This document shows positions 9,680 through 17,871 of a stretch of DNA of 64,000 bases, one piece after another. The translations under genes were made by a program, and so were the position numbers. Origin of the DNA: Prosthecodimorpha staleyi (GTDB lineage: Bacteria > Pseudomonadota > Alphaproteobacteria > Rhizobiales > Ancalomicrobiaceae). Each line of letters begins with the position of its first letter. Positions within the stretch are counted from its first letter, which is position 1. The stretch spans positions 223,563 through 287,562 of the forward strand of contig NZ_JAHHZF010000010.1 of NCBI RefSeq assembly GCF_018729455.1. Direction: 5' to 3'. The notes under the pieces were generated by a model, which did not search any database, was not told the origin of the DNA, and saw nothing but the letters and a program-made list of their open reading frames with translations.

Positions 9680-10281
9680 TTGGACGTCCTTTCCATCCCA
9701 ATGGTGGGGCTAGTCCTGTTTGCTCTCTCGACGAGGATCAGGCTGATCATCTGTTTTCGCGTCTCGGCGGCGAGCTGTGAAAGCGCGCGCTCCCGCTCAG
9801 CCAAGGCGTCGACCGCGACGATCTTTTCTTGAGTTTCGATGTCCGGCACATCGAGGTCGAGGTTGTCGAGACTGGATCGGGGTATCATCCGGATGTTCGT
9901 GCCCCGGGCCGCAGCGTCGAAGTGGCGCTGTGCCGGGGGCTGATTGATCGCCCATGCCAGATACTCCGGCGTCACGACGTCACGATTCGGACGCAGGACC
10001 ATCAGAGGGAGCACTGCAAGAGCGGGTTCCTGCAAACGCTCGTCCAGGGCGGAAGCCGTGTTGCGATCACCCCGCGATCGAAACAGGACGTCGCCGGCGC
10101 GGACGAAGTACCGGTCTGCCAAGTCTTCCAGTTGGACGCGAGTGAGGCGATCCGGGTCGATGCGGCCTTCCGGGGAAATGTCCCGCAACTGGATCGCGAG
10201 CACGCCCCCGGCGGCCAACGGCTCCAGTCTGCCGCGAGCTGTGTAGCCGGTGTGGATGGTGCAGGTATCAGCAAGGCGCAT
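9676..10281 (-). CDS. Half-length HsdS-like specificity protein (single recognition domain)
   Basis: This 201-aa protein has one target-recognition domain and one helical tail: LADTCTIHTGYTARGRLEP near the start, DLADRYFVRAGDVLFRSRG in the middle, and DIETQEKIVAVDALAERERA at the end. It is half the size of a normal HsdS. The ATG at 10281 is chosen over one 13 codons upstream because AGAGGA sits just before it and the HsdS-like sequence begins there. It is the first gene of the restriction operon, directly before hsdM. It might dimerise into a second specificity subunit or modulate the full HsdS. A palindrome lies immediately upstream. Confidence 0.8.
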   Translation of the reverse strand: MRLADTCTIHTGYTARGRLEPLAAGGVLAIQLRDISPEGRIDPDRLTRVQLEDLADRYFVRAGDVLFRSRGDRNTASALDERLQEPALAVLPLMVLRPNRDVVTPEYLAWAINQPPAQRHFDAAARGTNIRMIPRSSLDNLDLDVPDIETQEKIVAVDALAERERALSQLAAETRKQMISLILVERANRTSPTIGMERTSK

Positions 10282-10290
10282 CGAAAATCC

Positions 10291-10310
10291 TCTGTAACTT
10301 TCGCTACAGA
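10291..10310. promoter_or_regulatory. Palindrome at the head of the restriction operon
   Basis: TCTGTA (10291-10296) and TACAGA (10305-10310) form a perfect 6-bp inverted repeat with an 8-bp centre. On the minus strand it ends a few bases upstream of the AGAGGA ribosome binding site of the half-HsdS gene. A repressor there would block the whole operon, but the candidate regulator is not identified. The ParB-like HTH protein encoded just upstream is one possibility. Confidence 0.4.
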
Positions 10311-10383
10311 AGATAGGCACTCACCATGTTGCCGTCGATCCCGCGATCGCTGTAGGACATCCTACTGCGTAGAATACGAAAAA

Positions 10384-10815
10384 TTAGAGGTCCGGCGAGA
10401 CCCGCGATGCCAGTTTGGTATGCAGAAACGAGAGCTTTTGAGCTTCCCACTCCACCGGGAACGGCGCCAGAAGGTCATCCAGCTGCATCGCCGCAGGTTG
10501 CCACCCGTCGAGCACCGACACGACGATTTCCGGCGCCAGCAGAGTGAGCCGAAGCAGGCGACTGACGTAGGACGGGTTGATCCGCTCGGCCGTGGCAAGC
10601 TCGTCGATGGTCGCGTAGGCGCCAGTTTCGAGCAGCTTCCGCCACCGGAATGCGCGAGCGATCGCCTTAACCAACACATTGTCGACCTTCGGCCCGGCGG
10701 GCGCCCAGTCGGCGCCATCCGGAGCGAGGACCAGCTTCCGCCCACCGCGCTTGCGCATCTTGATCGGGATGCTGATCGTGATCGTGTTCGTGCTGGGGTC
10801 AAGGATCGCCGTCAT
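10384..10815 (-). CDS. ParB-like HTH protein associated with the serine recombinase
   Basis: The 143-aa protein contains IDELATAERINPSYVSRLLR (about residues 69-88), which reads as a ParB/KorB-type helix-turn-helix, followed by LTLLAPEIVVSVLDGWQP. Small proteins of this type commonly lie directly downstream of serine recombinases in alphaproteobacterial mobile elements. The start overlaps the recombinase stop by four bases, so the two are co-translated. A role as recombination directionality or regulatory factor is inference. Confidence 0.7.
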   Translation of the reverse strand: MTAILDPSTNTITISIPIKMRKRGGRKLVLAPDGADWAPAGPKVDNVLVKAIARAFRWRKLLETGAYATIDELATAERINPSYVSRLLRLTLLAPEIVVSVLDGWQPAAMQLDDLLAPFPVEWEAQKLSFLHTKLASRVSPDL

Positions 10816-12131
10816 GCCGCGACCCTTTCGGTTCCGGTCTGCCGCGCCGCCATGTCCGCAACCACGCTGCCGATGCCGTCGGCCCGGAACCGAACACGGA
10901 CATCGGCCAGACCGACGTCGACCCGCGCCACCAGGAGCTGGACGATACGGGCCTGCTCGGCGGGGAAGAGTTCATCCCACAGCGGGTCGAACCGGATGAG
11001 TGCGTCGCGAACGTCGGCCTCGGCAACCTGGCCGCCGCCACGTCGGGCGGCTGCCCAGGCGGATACGATCGCTTCCGGTGATCTCAGCAGGCAGCGCAGC
11101 TGGGCGATGACGGCGCCCTCGATCTCTGCGGCGGGTAACCTGGCCGACGGAGACGGCCCGCCGGCATTCTTGAGAACGCTCTGGCTGACATAGTACCGAT
11201 AGAGCCGCCCGCCTTTCCGTGTGTGGGTCGGCGACATCGCCCGCCCGTCCGGACCGAAGATCAGCCCCTTCAGCAAGGCCGGCACCTGCGCCCGCGTATT
11301 CGCCGCGCGCTTGCGCGGGCTCTCGCCCAGGATGGCGTGGACCTTGGCCCAAAGCTCCGGCGGCACGATCGCCTCGTGCTCTCCCGGATAGGCGGTGCCC
11401 TTGTGAACCGCCTCGCCCAGGTAGACCCGGTTGTTCAGCGTCTTGTAGAGGAACCCCTTGTCGACCAACCGGCCGCGCTTCGAGGTCACACCCTCTGCGA
11501 CCAGAGTCTTGGCCAGGGTCGTCGCCGAGCCGATGGTGACGAAGCGCTCGAACAGCGATCTGACAGTCTCCGCCTCGGCCGGGTTGATGATCAGCTTGCG
11601 GTCCCGGACGTCGTAGCCGAGCGGCGGATGCCCGCCCATCCACATGCCGCGTCGGCGTGAAGCGGCGAACTTATCGCGGATGCGCTCGCCGATCACCTCG
11701 CGCTCGAACTGGGCGAAGGAAAGCAGGATGTTGAGCGTCAGCCGCCCCATGGAGGTTGTGGTGTTGAACGACTGGGTCACCGACACGAAGGTCACGTCAT
11801 TCCGATCGAAGACATCGACCAATTTGGCGAAGTCCATCAATGCGCGCGAGAGCCGGTCGATCTTGTAGACCACGATGATGTCGACGAGGCCCTCCTCGAT
11901 ATCGGCTAGGAGCCGTTGCAGTGCCGGCCGCTCGAGCGTCCCGCCGGAGATACCGCCGTCGTCGTAGCGGTCGCGGACAAGGATCCACCCTTCAGCCTTC
12001 TGGCTGGCAATATAGGCCTCGCAGGCCTCGCGCTGGGCGTCGAGGCTGTTGAACTCCATGTCGAGGCCTTCCTCGCTGGACTTGCGGGTATAGACGGCAC
12101 AGCGCCGCTTCAGCACCACGGGTTTCGTCAT
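10812..12131 (-). CDS. Serine recombinase (resolvase/invertase type)
   Basis: The 439-aa protein has a resolvase N domain: CAVYTRKSS at 11-19 with the probable nucleophile Ser18, then DDGGISGGTLERPALQRLL and KIDRLSRALMDFAKL, which are standard catalytic-domain blocks. The recombinase domain follows (about 170-290). The usual zinc ribbon is degenerate: GLIFGPDGRAMSPTHTRKGG lacks the paired cysteines, although the following YRYYVS is kept. The ATG at 12131 is taken because upstream codons are a shadow of the DUF2924 gene, whose stop it overlaps. It is the only recombinase that could integrate the neighbouring prophage. Confidence 0.92.
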   Translation of the reverse strand: MTKPVVLKRRCAVYTRKSSEEGLDMEFNSLDAQREACEAYIASQKAEGWILVRDRYDDGGISGGTLERPALQRLLADIEEGLVDIIVVYKIDRLSRALMDFAKLVDVFDRNDVTFVSVTQSFNTTTSMGRLTLNILLSFAQFEREVIGERIRDKFAASRRRGMWMGGHPPLGYDVRDRKLIINPAEAETVRSLFERFVTIGSATTLAKTLVAEGVTSKRGRLVDKGFLYKTLNNRVYLGEAVHKGTAYPGEHEAIVPPELWAKVHAILGESPRKRAANTRAQVPALLKGLIFGPDGRAMSPTHTRKGGRLYRYYVSQSVLKNAGGPSPSARLPAAEIEGAVIAQLRCLLRSPEAIVSAWAAARRGGGQVAEADVRDALIRFDPLWDELFPAEQARIVQLLVARVDVGLADVRVRFRADGIGSVVADMAARQTGTERVAA

Positions 12132-12580
12132 GCTGCCGTCCTCCCCGTCTTTAGGCCGAAGAAGACGAGACCGTTCCAGCGCGTACCCGTGATCGCGCGT
12201 GCGATCGCCGAGAGCGACTTGTAGGGTCGGCCCTGGTACTCGAAGTCCTGATCGCGGACCGTGACACAGTGCTCGATGCCCTGGTACTCGCGGATCAGCC
12301 GCGTTCCAGAGATCGGCCGATCGTCGGCGCGCTTCTTGCGGACCGCGATCTTGCCGCCGTCGAGCTGTTCGCCGAGCGCCTCGAGGCGCTTGATGGTCGC
12401 GGACTTCAGCCCACCGTAGGCTAGCTCCTGGATGCGATAGGCGAGCCGGCTTTCGAGGAAGCGTCGGTTGTAGGGCGGCGGCTCGGCGTTGAAGAGCTTG
12501 CGCCATTCGGCCTTCAGGTCCGGTGTGGAAGTGGTCTTCAGGGCCGCGACGCGCACCAGCACCCCGTCATCCTTCATCAT
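12128..12580 (-). CDS. DUF2924 protein
   Basis: The 150-aa protein contains LKAEWRKLFNAEPPPYNRRF and LAYRIQELAYGGLK, then GTRLIREYQGIEHCVTV and YKSLSAIARAITGTRWNG. This is the standard architecture of DUF2924, a family that nearly always accompanies this type of serine recombinase. The last block resembles the RAMA-like domain seen in some restriction and chromatin proteins. AAGGAG lies seven bases before the ATG at 12580. The function is unknown; a DNA-binding accessory to recombination is plausible. Confidence 0.85.
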   Translation of the reverse strand: MMKDDGVLVRVAALKTTSTPDLKAEWRKLFNAEPPPYNRRFLESRLAYRIQELAYGGLKSATIKRLEALGEQLDGGKIAVRKKRADDRPISGTRLIREYQGIEHCVTVRDQDFEYQGRPYKSLSAIARAITGTRWNGLVFFGLKTGRTAA

Positions 12581-12780
12581 GCCGTTCTCCTTCTGTGGGC
12601 GGTTTCATGACGCCATCGGTCGTCGGTGAAGTCGACGGAACTTTCTCCTGTTCGTTCAGATGTTTGGCTTGACTGGCGGGCTCGCTCGCGGAGGCGGAGA
12701 ATGCCGCGGGCGAGGATATCGGCGACCTCGGCGAGACGCTCGGCGGCGGTCATACGATCGGGGTGGAGGGCGTTGGTCAT
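12577..12780 (-). CDS. Small protein at the head of the recombinase operon
   Basis: The 67-aa protein has the helical segment MTAAERLAEVADILARGILR and a charged tail. I recognise it only as a small protein seen with DUF2924/serine-recombinase clusters. It overlaps the DUF2924 start by four bases. The ATG at 12780 is the longest sensible start, and an ATG at 12753 is equally possible; neither has a good ribosome binding site. No function can be assigned. Confidence 0.6.
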   Translation of the reverse strand: MTNALHPDRMTAAERLAEVADILARGILRLRERARQSSQTSERTGESSVDFTDDRWRHETAHRRRTA

Positions 12781-13064
12781 CGGAGCCGTTGGGTGTGGGG
12801 GGCGTTCCCCATTTTGTAGCGATCCACCCCCCTCGATCCTTCCGGCAATCGTCCCCGTCCATGCGGATTTCCGGCAAGCGATTGGTCGCATTCGGCTTTT
12901 CGCGACAGACTCACCGGGACGATGCAAGGCCCGGCGCATCAAAAGCCCGGAAGATGAGCTAAAACAAAGGCTTGCCGACAATCTTGTGACCGCGCGCAAT
13001 TCCGGCTGGACTCGTTCGACGGGTCATGAGAACAAATTAGGAACAAGAACCGCCGGAGCCCGCG
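12781..13064. promoter_or_regulatory. Divergent control region between recombinase operon and prophage early genes
   Basis: These 284 bp separate the minus-strand recombinase operon from the plus-strand ImmA/XRE genes. It is the natural place for the lysogeny switch promoters. A near repeat GAACAA-TTAG-GAACAA lies at about 13031-13047. I could not fix -35/-10 elements with confidence. The XRE regulator encoded at 13837 is the likely binder. Confidence 0.35.
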
Positions 13065-13847
13065 ATGCCGATCACCGCCGACTACCCTCACCACGCCGAT
13101 ACCGCCGAGCCGGTCACCATGACGGCGCCGCAGATCTGGGCGGTGGCGAACCGGGTCCGCCGCCAGGTCCATGCCGATCTGGCCGAGCGGGCGATCGATG
13201 TCGGGGCGATCATCGATGGTGCGTCCGGGTTCAGCATCAACGGCATCGCGTTCGACGCCTTCTGGGACCTTGATCATGCGGTCGCGAACGAGGCCGGCGA
13301 CGAGGTCATGGGCACGACCGAGTATGATCCGGCCGATCCGACCAGCATCATGGTCTCGATCAACGGGCCGGTGCTCGCCGGCCGCGACGACCTGCTGCGC
13401 TCGACGGTCGCCCATGAACTCGGCCACGTGGTGTTCGAGGCCCCGGCCTGGATCGCCAAGGCGACCGGGCAGGTCAGTGTGAGCTACTGTGCCGAGGGAT
13501 CGACGATGGGGCGGCTCGCCGAACTGCCGGTGTCGCGCCGGACCAACCTGACGGCCCACGAGATCCGCGAGGCGCGGGCCAATGAGTTCATGGGCGGCTT
13601 CCTGGTGCCGCCGCAACTCGCCAAGGTCGACCTTCTCAGGATCGCCAAGCGGTCCCGGATGAAGCCGTCGCCGCGGCCGTCGGCGATCCTGCAGGGGCCG
13701 GCGTTCGATGCCGAGGCGATCGACGGCAGTGCCGGCGAGGACCTGCTGTTCGAACTGGCCGAGCGCTACCGGGTCTCGGAGGCCTTCATCCGGGTCCGCC
13801 TGTCGCGCTATGACCTGCTGCGCACGGAGTTCTCCCATGGTCGTTAA
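13065..13847 (+). CDS. ImmA/IrrE-family metallopeptidase
   Basis: The 260-aa protein has HELGH at residues 117-121, a zinc-dependent active site, and EARANEFMGGFLVPP (about 169-183) supplying the third ligand, as in ImmA/IrrE. In mobile elements such peptidases cleave the paired XRE repressor after DNA damage and so start excision or lytic growth. CGGAG lies six bases before the ATG. The XRE regulator starts inside its last codons (11-bp overlap), so the two are coupled. Cleavage of that partner is inferred from known ImmR/ImmA pairs. Confidence 0.88.
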   Translation: MPITADYPHHADTAEPVTMTAPQIWAVANRVRRQVHADLAERAIDVGAIIDGASGFSINGIAFDAFWDLDHAVANEAGDEVMGTTEYDPADPTSIMVSINGPVLAGRDDLLRSTVAHELGHVVFEAPAWIAKATGQVSVSYCAEGSTMGRLAELPVSRRTNLTAHEIREARANEFMGGFLVPPQLAKVDLLRIAKRSRMKPSPRPSAILQGPAFDAEAIDGSAGEDLLFELAERYRVSEAFIRVRLSRYDLLRTEFSHGR

Positions 13848-14154
13848 GAAGAAGCTGGTCCGACAGCAGGACCTGACCGGGTTCGGTCCCTGGGTTCGGC
13901 GCGAGCGCGAGAAGCTCGACATCCCGCTCAATGTGTTTGCGCGTGAGATCGATATCTCCCCGGCCTATTGGTCGCGCATCGAACGGGGCCTGGAGAACGC
14001 GCCGAAGGACGAGCTGATCCTGGCGGCCTGCGAGCGGCTCGGGCTCGACACCGACCAGGCTTTCGTCGAGGCCCAACGCCTGCCGCCGGATGTGCGCGAC
14101 GACATCTCGACGGCGCTCAGGGCTTATCGCGAGTTCAAGAACAGGCCGCGCTGA
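13837..14154 (+). CDS. XRE-family HTH regulator, partner of the ImmA-type peptidase
   Basis: The 105-aa protein has an HTH_3-type domain: FGPWVRREREKLDIPLNVFA then DISPAYWSRIERGLENAPKD (about 35-57), with a short helical tail. It overlaps the peptidase gene. It is the best candidate for the prophage repressor or its modulator, acting at the divergent region 12781-13064. The open frame extends upstream within the peptidase gene but that part is a shadow; the ATG at 13837 fits. Confidence 0.85.
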   Translation: MVVKKKLVRQQDLTGFGPWVRREREKLDIPLNVFAREIDISPAYWSRIERGLENAPKDELILAACERLGLDTDQAFVEAQRLPPDVRDDISTALRAYREFKNRPR

Positions 14155-14262
14155 AGCGCGTTCGCCGTCTCCTCAAGGATCATCGATGAGAGCCGTGCCG
14201 GACCTCCGGCGCGAACGCAGAATTGCGCGTCTCGTGAACGCACAAGACCAGGATCCGCCCCT

Positions 14263-14862
14263 GTGATGAGCCCACATCCTTCGACCCTTGCCGCTGGTCA
14301 GTCCCCGCCGCTCGGCGACGCCGATCTCGCCGTAATGCGATCCGCGGCCGCCTACCAGGCGCGGCGGATCGCCCGCACCATGCGTCTGCCCCGTCATGCG
14401 ATCGAGGACATCGAGCAGGATATCCTGCTCACGATCCTGACCCGCCGGTGCTACTTCGATTGCCGTCGCGGCCCATGGGTGCCGTTCGTCCATCGCGTCG
14501 CCGCCCAGGCCGCCCAGCAGGTTGCCGACACCGTCGCCACCGAGCGGCGGCGTCACATTGGCTCGCTCGACGAACCGCTGGACGAGGACGGGGCGACCCT
14601 TGCCGAACGTCTGGTCGATCCCACGCCTTTCGCCGATCCCGTGGTCCAGCTGATCGCCGGCCGGGTCATCGACGGGCTTCCGCCGCGCCTGCAATGCATC
14701 GCCTGGGCGGCGCTCGCGGCCGAGGGCGACTACGGCGAAGCCGGACGCGCGACCGGCCTGTCGCCGGTGAGCTTCCACCGCGGGATCGCCGAGGTGCGGC
14801 TCCGGCTGCGCCGCCACGGCATCGGTCCCGACCTTAGTATGCATGATCTGTCAGAGGCTTGA
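14263..14862 (+). CDS. Sigma-70-like RNA polymerase sigma factor of phage type
   Basis: The 199-aa protein shows a region-2-like helix (AAYQARRIARTMRLPRHAIE and DIEQDILLTIL, about 28-58) and a region-4-like HTH near the C terminus (GDYGEAGRATGLSPVSFHRG, about 158-178). It resembles ECF-size sigma factors found at this position in alphaproteobacterial prophages. It could direct transcription of phage genes. A GTG at 14263 and an ATG at 14266 are adjacent possible starts, with AGGA upstream. The target promoters were not identified. Confidence 0.72.
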   Translation: MMSPHPSTLAAGQSPPLGDADLAVMRSAAAYQARRIARTMRLPRHAIEDIEQDILLTILTRRCYFDCRRGPWVPFVHRVAAQAAQQVADTVATERRRHIGSLDEPLDEDGATLAERLVDPTPFADPVVQLIAGRVIDGLPPRLQCIAWAALAAEGDYGEAGRATGLSPVSFHRGIAEVRLRLRRHGIGPDLSMHDLSEA

Positions 14863-15058
14863 GCGGAATCGACTGGGCCGTTGCGCTTTGTTGTCAATCT
14901 CAGCCTCGCCGATCGCTACCTTCATGAGTGAACCGATCACCGCGGAAGAGTGAGGCACCGCCGAGCGGCGCCGGATCATCCGCACCATCGAACCCGTCCA
15001 TCCCCCGGATCAACCCATGACCGGCGCAGCGCGCCCGTCGACGAGGAAGGCTTGTCCC

Positions 15059-15472
15059 ATGCGCCGTTCTCCGCTCCTGCTCCGTCCCCTCGCCGAGCTG
15101 GACCTCGCGCCCTTCGCCATGCCGCTCGACGTGACCGGCTTCTGCGATTGGCTCGCCGACGCCGAAGCCGGCTCTGCTGTCGCCTATTACCGCGGCCATC
15201 TGGTCTTCGACCGGCTGCCGGAGAAGAGCGGGCTCTCGGCGCAGAAGCGCCATGCCCTGGCGGCGGTCGCCGACCGGGTCATGAGCGCGGCCACGAATGG
15301 CTTCTGCTTCCCCGTCCAGCGCAGGCTCGGACAGAACGACTGGCTTTACATCGCCGTCCGCGCATCGCGGCTGCGGTCCGCCTCGAGGCCGGCGCTGCGC
15401 ATCGCGGGACCCGTCGCTGCCGTCGCCGCCAACGACTTTGTCCCGTCCCCGGTTCCCCTCGTTGCCGCCTGA
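15059..15472 (+). CDS. Phage early protein of unknown function
   Basis: This 137-aa protein contains DVTGFCDWLADAEAGSAVAY and RHALAAVADRVMSAATNGF; it is not assigned to a known family. AGGAAGG lies eight bases before the ATG at 15059, which decides this start over an ATG 14 codons upstream. It is compact, acidic in the middle and has no membrane segment. It lies directly before the 172-aa gene in the same early operon, so a replication or recombination accessory role is only a guess. Confidence 0.7.
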   Translation: MRRSPLLLRPLAELDLAPFAMPLDVTGFCDWLADAEAGSAVAYYRGHLVFDRLPEKSGLSAQKRHALAAVADRVMSAATNGFCFPVQRRLGQNDWLYIAVRASRLRSASRPALRIAGPVAAVAANDFVPSPVPLVAA

Positions 15473-15483
15473 GAGGTCTGCCC

Positions 15484-16002
15484 ATGATCGCCGTCGCAGT
15501 CCTGACCGACCATATCCGTGATCTCGATACTGGCGCCGTCGCAGCGCTGACCACCCCGGAGCTTGCCTGCATCGCCGACGATCTCGCCGAGCAGAAGGCT
15601 TCCCTCAATCTCGTTGAGGACAAGCTGCGCGCTGCGCTCGATCTGAAGTACGGCGCCCGCGCCGCCCAGCGCCGGGCCGAGGAGGCCAAGGACACCGGCA
15701 CGGTCCGGTTCGAGGATAACGGCTTCGTCGTCGTCGCCGATCTGCCGAAGCGGGTGAAGTGGGATCAGGCGAAGCTCCGGCACGCCGCCGAGATCATCCG
15801 GGCGAGTTGGGGCGACGACCCGGACGCGTACATCAAGACCAAGCTGGAGGTGTCGGAGGCGGCTTTCGCCCATTGGCCGAAGCCGCTGAGGGACGTGTTT
15901 CTCCCGGCCCGGACGGTGGAGACCGGCAAGCCGAGCTACCGGATCGAGACCGCCGGCGAGGCCGAGCGCTCGGCCGGTCGGTCCGAGCCGCACGCGGCCT
16001 GA
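15484..16002 (+). CDS. Phage early protein, helical, unknown function
   Basis: The 172-aa protein has a helical N-terminal half (LTTPELACIADDLAEQKASL, about 24-43) and a conserved-looking ADLPKRVKWDQAKLRHAAEI (about 84-103). The start at 15484 begins MIAVAVLTDHIRDLD and follows the previous stop by 11 bases; the long open frame upstream is a shadow. I recognise the type from alphaproteobacterial prophages, where it sits next to the annealing ATPase, but no function is known. Confidence 0.75.
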   Translation: MIAVAVLTDHIRDLDTGAVAALTTPELACIADDLAEQKASLNLVEDKLRAALDLKYGARAAQRRAEEAKDTGTVRFEDNGFVVVADLPKRVKWDQAKLRHAAEIIRASWGDDPDAYIKTKLEVSEAAFAHWPKPLRDVFLPARTVETGKPSYRIETAGEAERSAGRSEPHAA

Positions 16003-16165
16003 ACCGAGCGCGAACCGGCACCACCCAACACCCGCTCGCCCGACAACGGCGGGGCGGCCCTCTCCGCAAGGACGGGCGGGCTTCCCCTTCGGCGCCTGGT
16101 CAACGCCCCGCCGCCCCAATCCCAGTCCCAATCTCAATGCCCCATTCTCGATCAGGGAGACCTCG

Positions 16166-17041
16166 ATGGCCATTCGCATCGTCACCGCCGACGAGCGGCT
16201 CTCGGCCGCCGCCAACAAGACCTCCTTCGCGATCTTCGGCCCGCCCGGTGCCGGCAAGACGACGCTCCTGAAGTCGCTGCCGGCAGACAGTACCCTCTGC
16301 CTCGATCTCGAAGCCGGCATGAAGTCGGTTCAGGACTGGCCCGGCGCCAGCATTCCGATCCGTTCCTATGCCGACTTCCGCGACATCGTCGTGCTGGCAA
16401 GTGGGCCGGACCCGGCGGTGGCCCCGAACGCCACCTACAGCGAAGCCCACTATGTCCATGCCCGGGCCGTCCATGGACCGAGCGGGCTGGAGGCTTTCAT
16501 CGCGTCGAAGGCAATCCTGTTCGTCGATTCCATCACCGACCTCAGCCGCCAGGTGATGACCTATGCCAAGCAGCAGCCCGAGGCCTTCTCGGAGCGCACC
16601 AGCAAGCCGGATATCCGCGGCGCCTATGGGCTGCTCGGCCGCGAGATCATCCACGCGCTGAAGATGCTCCAGCACGCGCCGGGCAAGACCGTCATCTTCG
16701 TCGGCGTGCTGGAGAAGGTGACCGACGAGTTCCATGTCGCCAGCTGGCAGCCCCAGATGGAGGGCAGCAAGATCGGCCGCGAACTGCCTGGCATCGTCGA
16801 CCAGGTCATGACGCTGCACTTCTTCTCGGGCGCCGAGAACGAGTTGATCTTCGACGAGAAGGGCACGGTCCGCCGCCTGGTCTGCCGGGCCGGCAATCCC
16901 TGGGGCCTGCCGGCCAAGGATCGCAGCGGACGGCTGGCCGAGACCGAAGCCCCCGACCTCGGCGCCATCTTGGCCAAGATCAATGCGGTCCCGACCGTGT
17001 CGCCGCTCGCACGAAGCGCGTCCGTCAGCATGACGCCGTGA
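16166..17041 (+). CDS. RecA-like phage ATPase (Sak4-type annealing protein)
   Basis: The 291-aa protein has a Walker A motif GPPGAGKTT at about residues 25-33, TLCLDLEAGMKSVQ just after, and KAILFVDSITDLSRQ as the Walker B strand. Size and motif order match Sak4-like single-strand annealing proteins and related phage nucleotide-binding proteins, which pair DNA strands during recombination. The next gene encodes an OB-like protein, the usual Sak4 partner. The 163-bp gap upstream holds no gene. The ATG follows AGGGAGACCTCG. Confidence 0.82.
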   Translation: MAIRIVTADERLSAAANKTSFAIFGPPGAGKTTLLKSLPADSTLCLDLEAGMKSVQDWPGASIPIRSYADFRDIVVLASGPDPAVAPNATYSEAHYVHARAVHGPSGLEAFIASKAILFVDSITDLSRQVMTYAKQQPEAFSERTSKPDIRGAYGLLGREIIHALKMLQHAPGKTVIFVGVLEKVTDEFHVASWQPQMEGSKIGRELPGIVDQVMTLHFFSGAENELIFDEKGTVRRLVCRAGNPWGLPAKDRSGRLAETEAPDLGAILAKINAVPTVSPLARSASVSMTP

Positions 17042-17089
17042 TCGCCGATCCCTTCGGTTCATTTGTCCCAACCTTCTATGGGAGCCTCC

Positions 17090-17860
17090 ATGTTCGATCT
17101 CAACGATGCGCAAGCGCAGATGCCGCCCGTCGGCGACCTGATCCCGGACGGGACCTTCGCCAAGGTCAGGATGACCATTCGGCCCGGCTTCCTCGATGGC
17201 GCCACCCCGCTCGACGCCGGCCTCCTGAAGGCGGGCCGAGAGCCCGATACCCGCATGCTCGACGCCGAGTTCACGGTGGTCGAGGGACCCTTCGTGCGGC
17301 GGAAGTTCTGGCAGAACTTCACCGTCGCCGGCGGCAAGCTCGACGAGAAGGGCGTGTCGAAGGGCTGGAACATCGCCAAGGCCAGCTTCCGTGCCATGGT
17401 GGACAGCGCGCTCGGGCTCGACCCGAAGGACCTCGGGGAGGCCGCCAAGGCCAAGCGGCGCTTGCGGGGCCTGCGCGATCTCGACGGCATCACCTTCGTC
17501 GCCCAGATCATGATCGAGCCGACCACCAACCCGGCCTACAAGGACCAGAACCGCCTTGCCCATGTGGTGACCCCGGATGAGCCGCAGTATGGGCCGGTCA
17601 TGCGCGGCGAGACGATGCCGCCCGAGCCGATCAACGCCAAGCCACGCAAGGCGCCCGAGACGGTGCCGTCCGCCGACATGCCATGGGCGACCCCGGCCGC
17701 AGCTGCACCGTCGGCGCCTGCATTCGCGGCCCCGACCGCGGCCCCATCCCCTGCCGCGCCCGTGGCTGTACCCCCCGCAGCTCCGGCCTGGCTGACCCCG
17801 TCAAACCCGGCGCCGGCCCCAGACGCCGCCACGGCGCGTCCGGCTTGGCTTTCTGGCTGA
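17090..17860 (+). CDS. Phage single-strand-binding-like protein with Pro/Ala-rich tail
   Basis: The 256-aa protein has a compact N-terminal part (about 1-165, with FVRRKFWQNFTVAGGK and GWNIAKASFRAMVDSALGL) followed by a tail of about 80 residues made mostly of Pro and Ala ending in AWLSG. Proteins like this follow Sak4-type ATPases and are thought to act as single-strand DNA binders or recombination mediators. GGGAG lies five bases before the ATG at 17090. The acidic conserved tip typical of bacterial SSB is missing. Confidence 0.72.
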   Translation: MFDLNDAQAQMPPVGDLIPDGTFAKVRMTIRPGFLDGATPLDAGLLKAGREPDTRMLDAEFTVVEGPFVRRKFWQNFTVAGGKLDEKGVSKGWNIAKASFRAMVDSALGLDPKDLGEAAKAKRRLRGLRDLDGITFVAQIMIEPTTNPAYKDQNRLAHVVTPDEPQYGPVMRGETMPPEPINAKPRKAPETVPSADMPWATPAAAAPSAPAFAAPTAAPSPAAPVAVPPAAPAWLTPSNPAPAPDAATARPAWLSG

Positions 17861-17871
17861 GGGCGGTGTCG

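Noticed and set aside
14173..14844. Minus-strand frame opposite the sigma-like gene
   Set aside because: It is a high-GC shadow with no family signature; the plus frame has helix patterns and starts properly.
16100..17563. 487-codon minus-strand frame opposite the Sak4-like ATPase
   Set aside because: It crosses two real genes and their gap and has a shadow composition rich in Gly, Asp, His and Arg.
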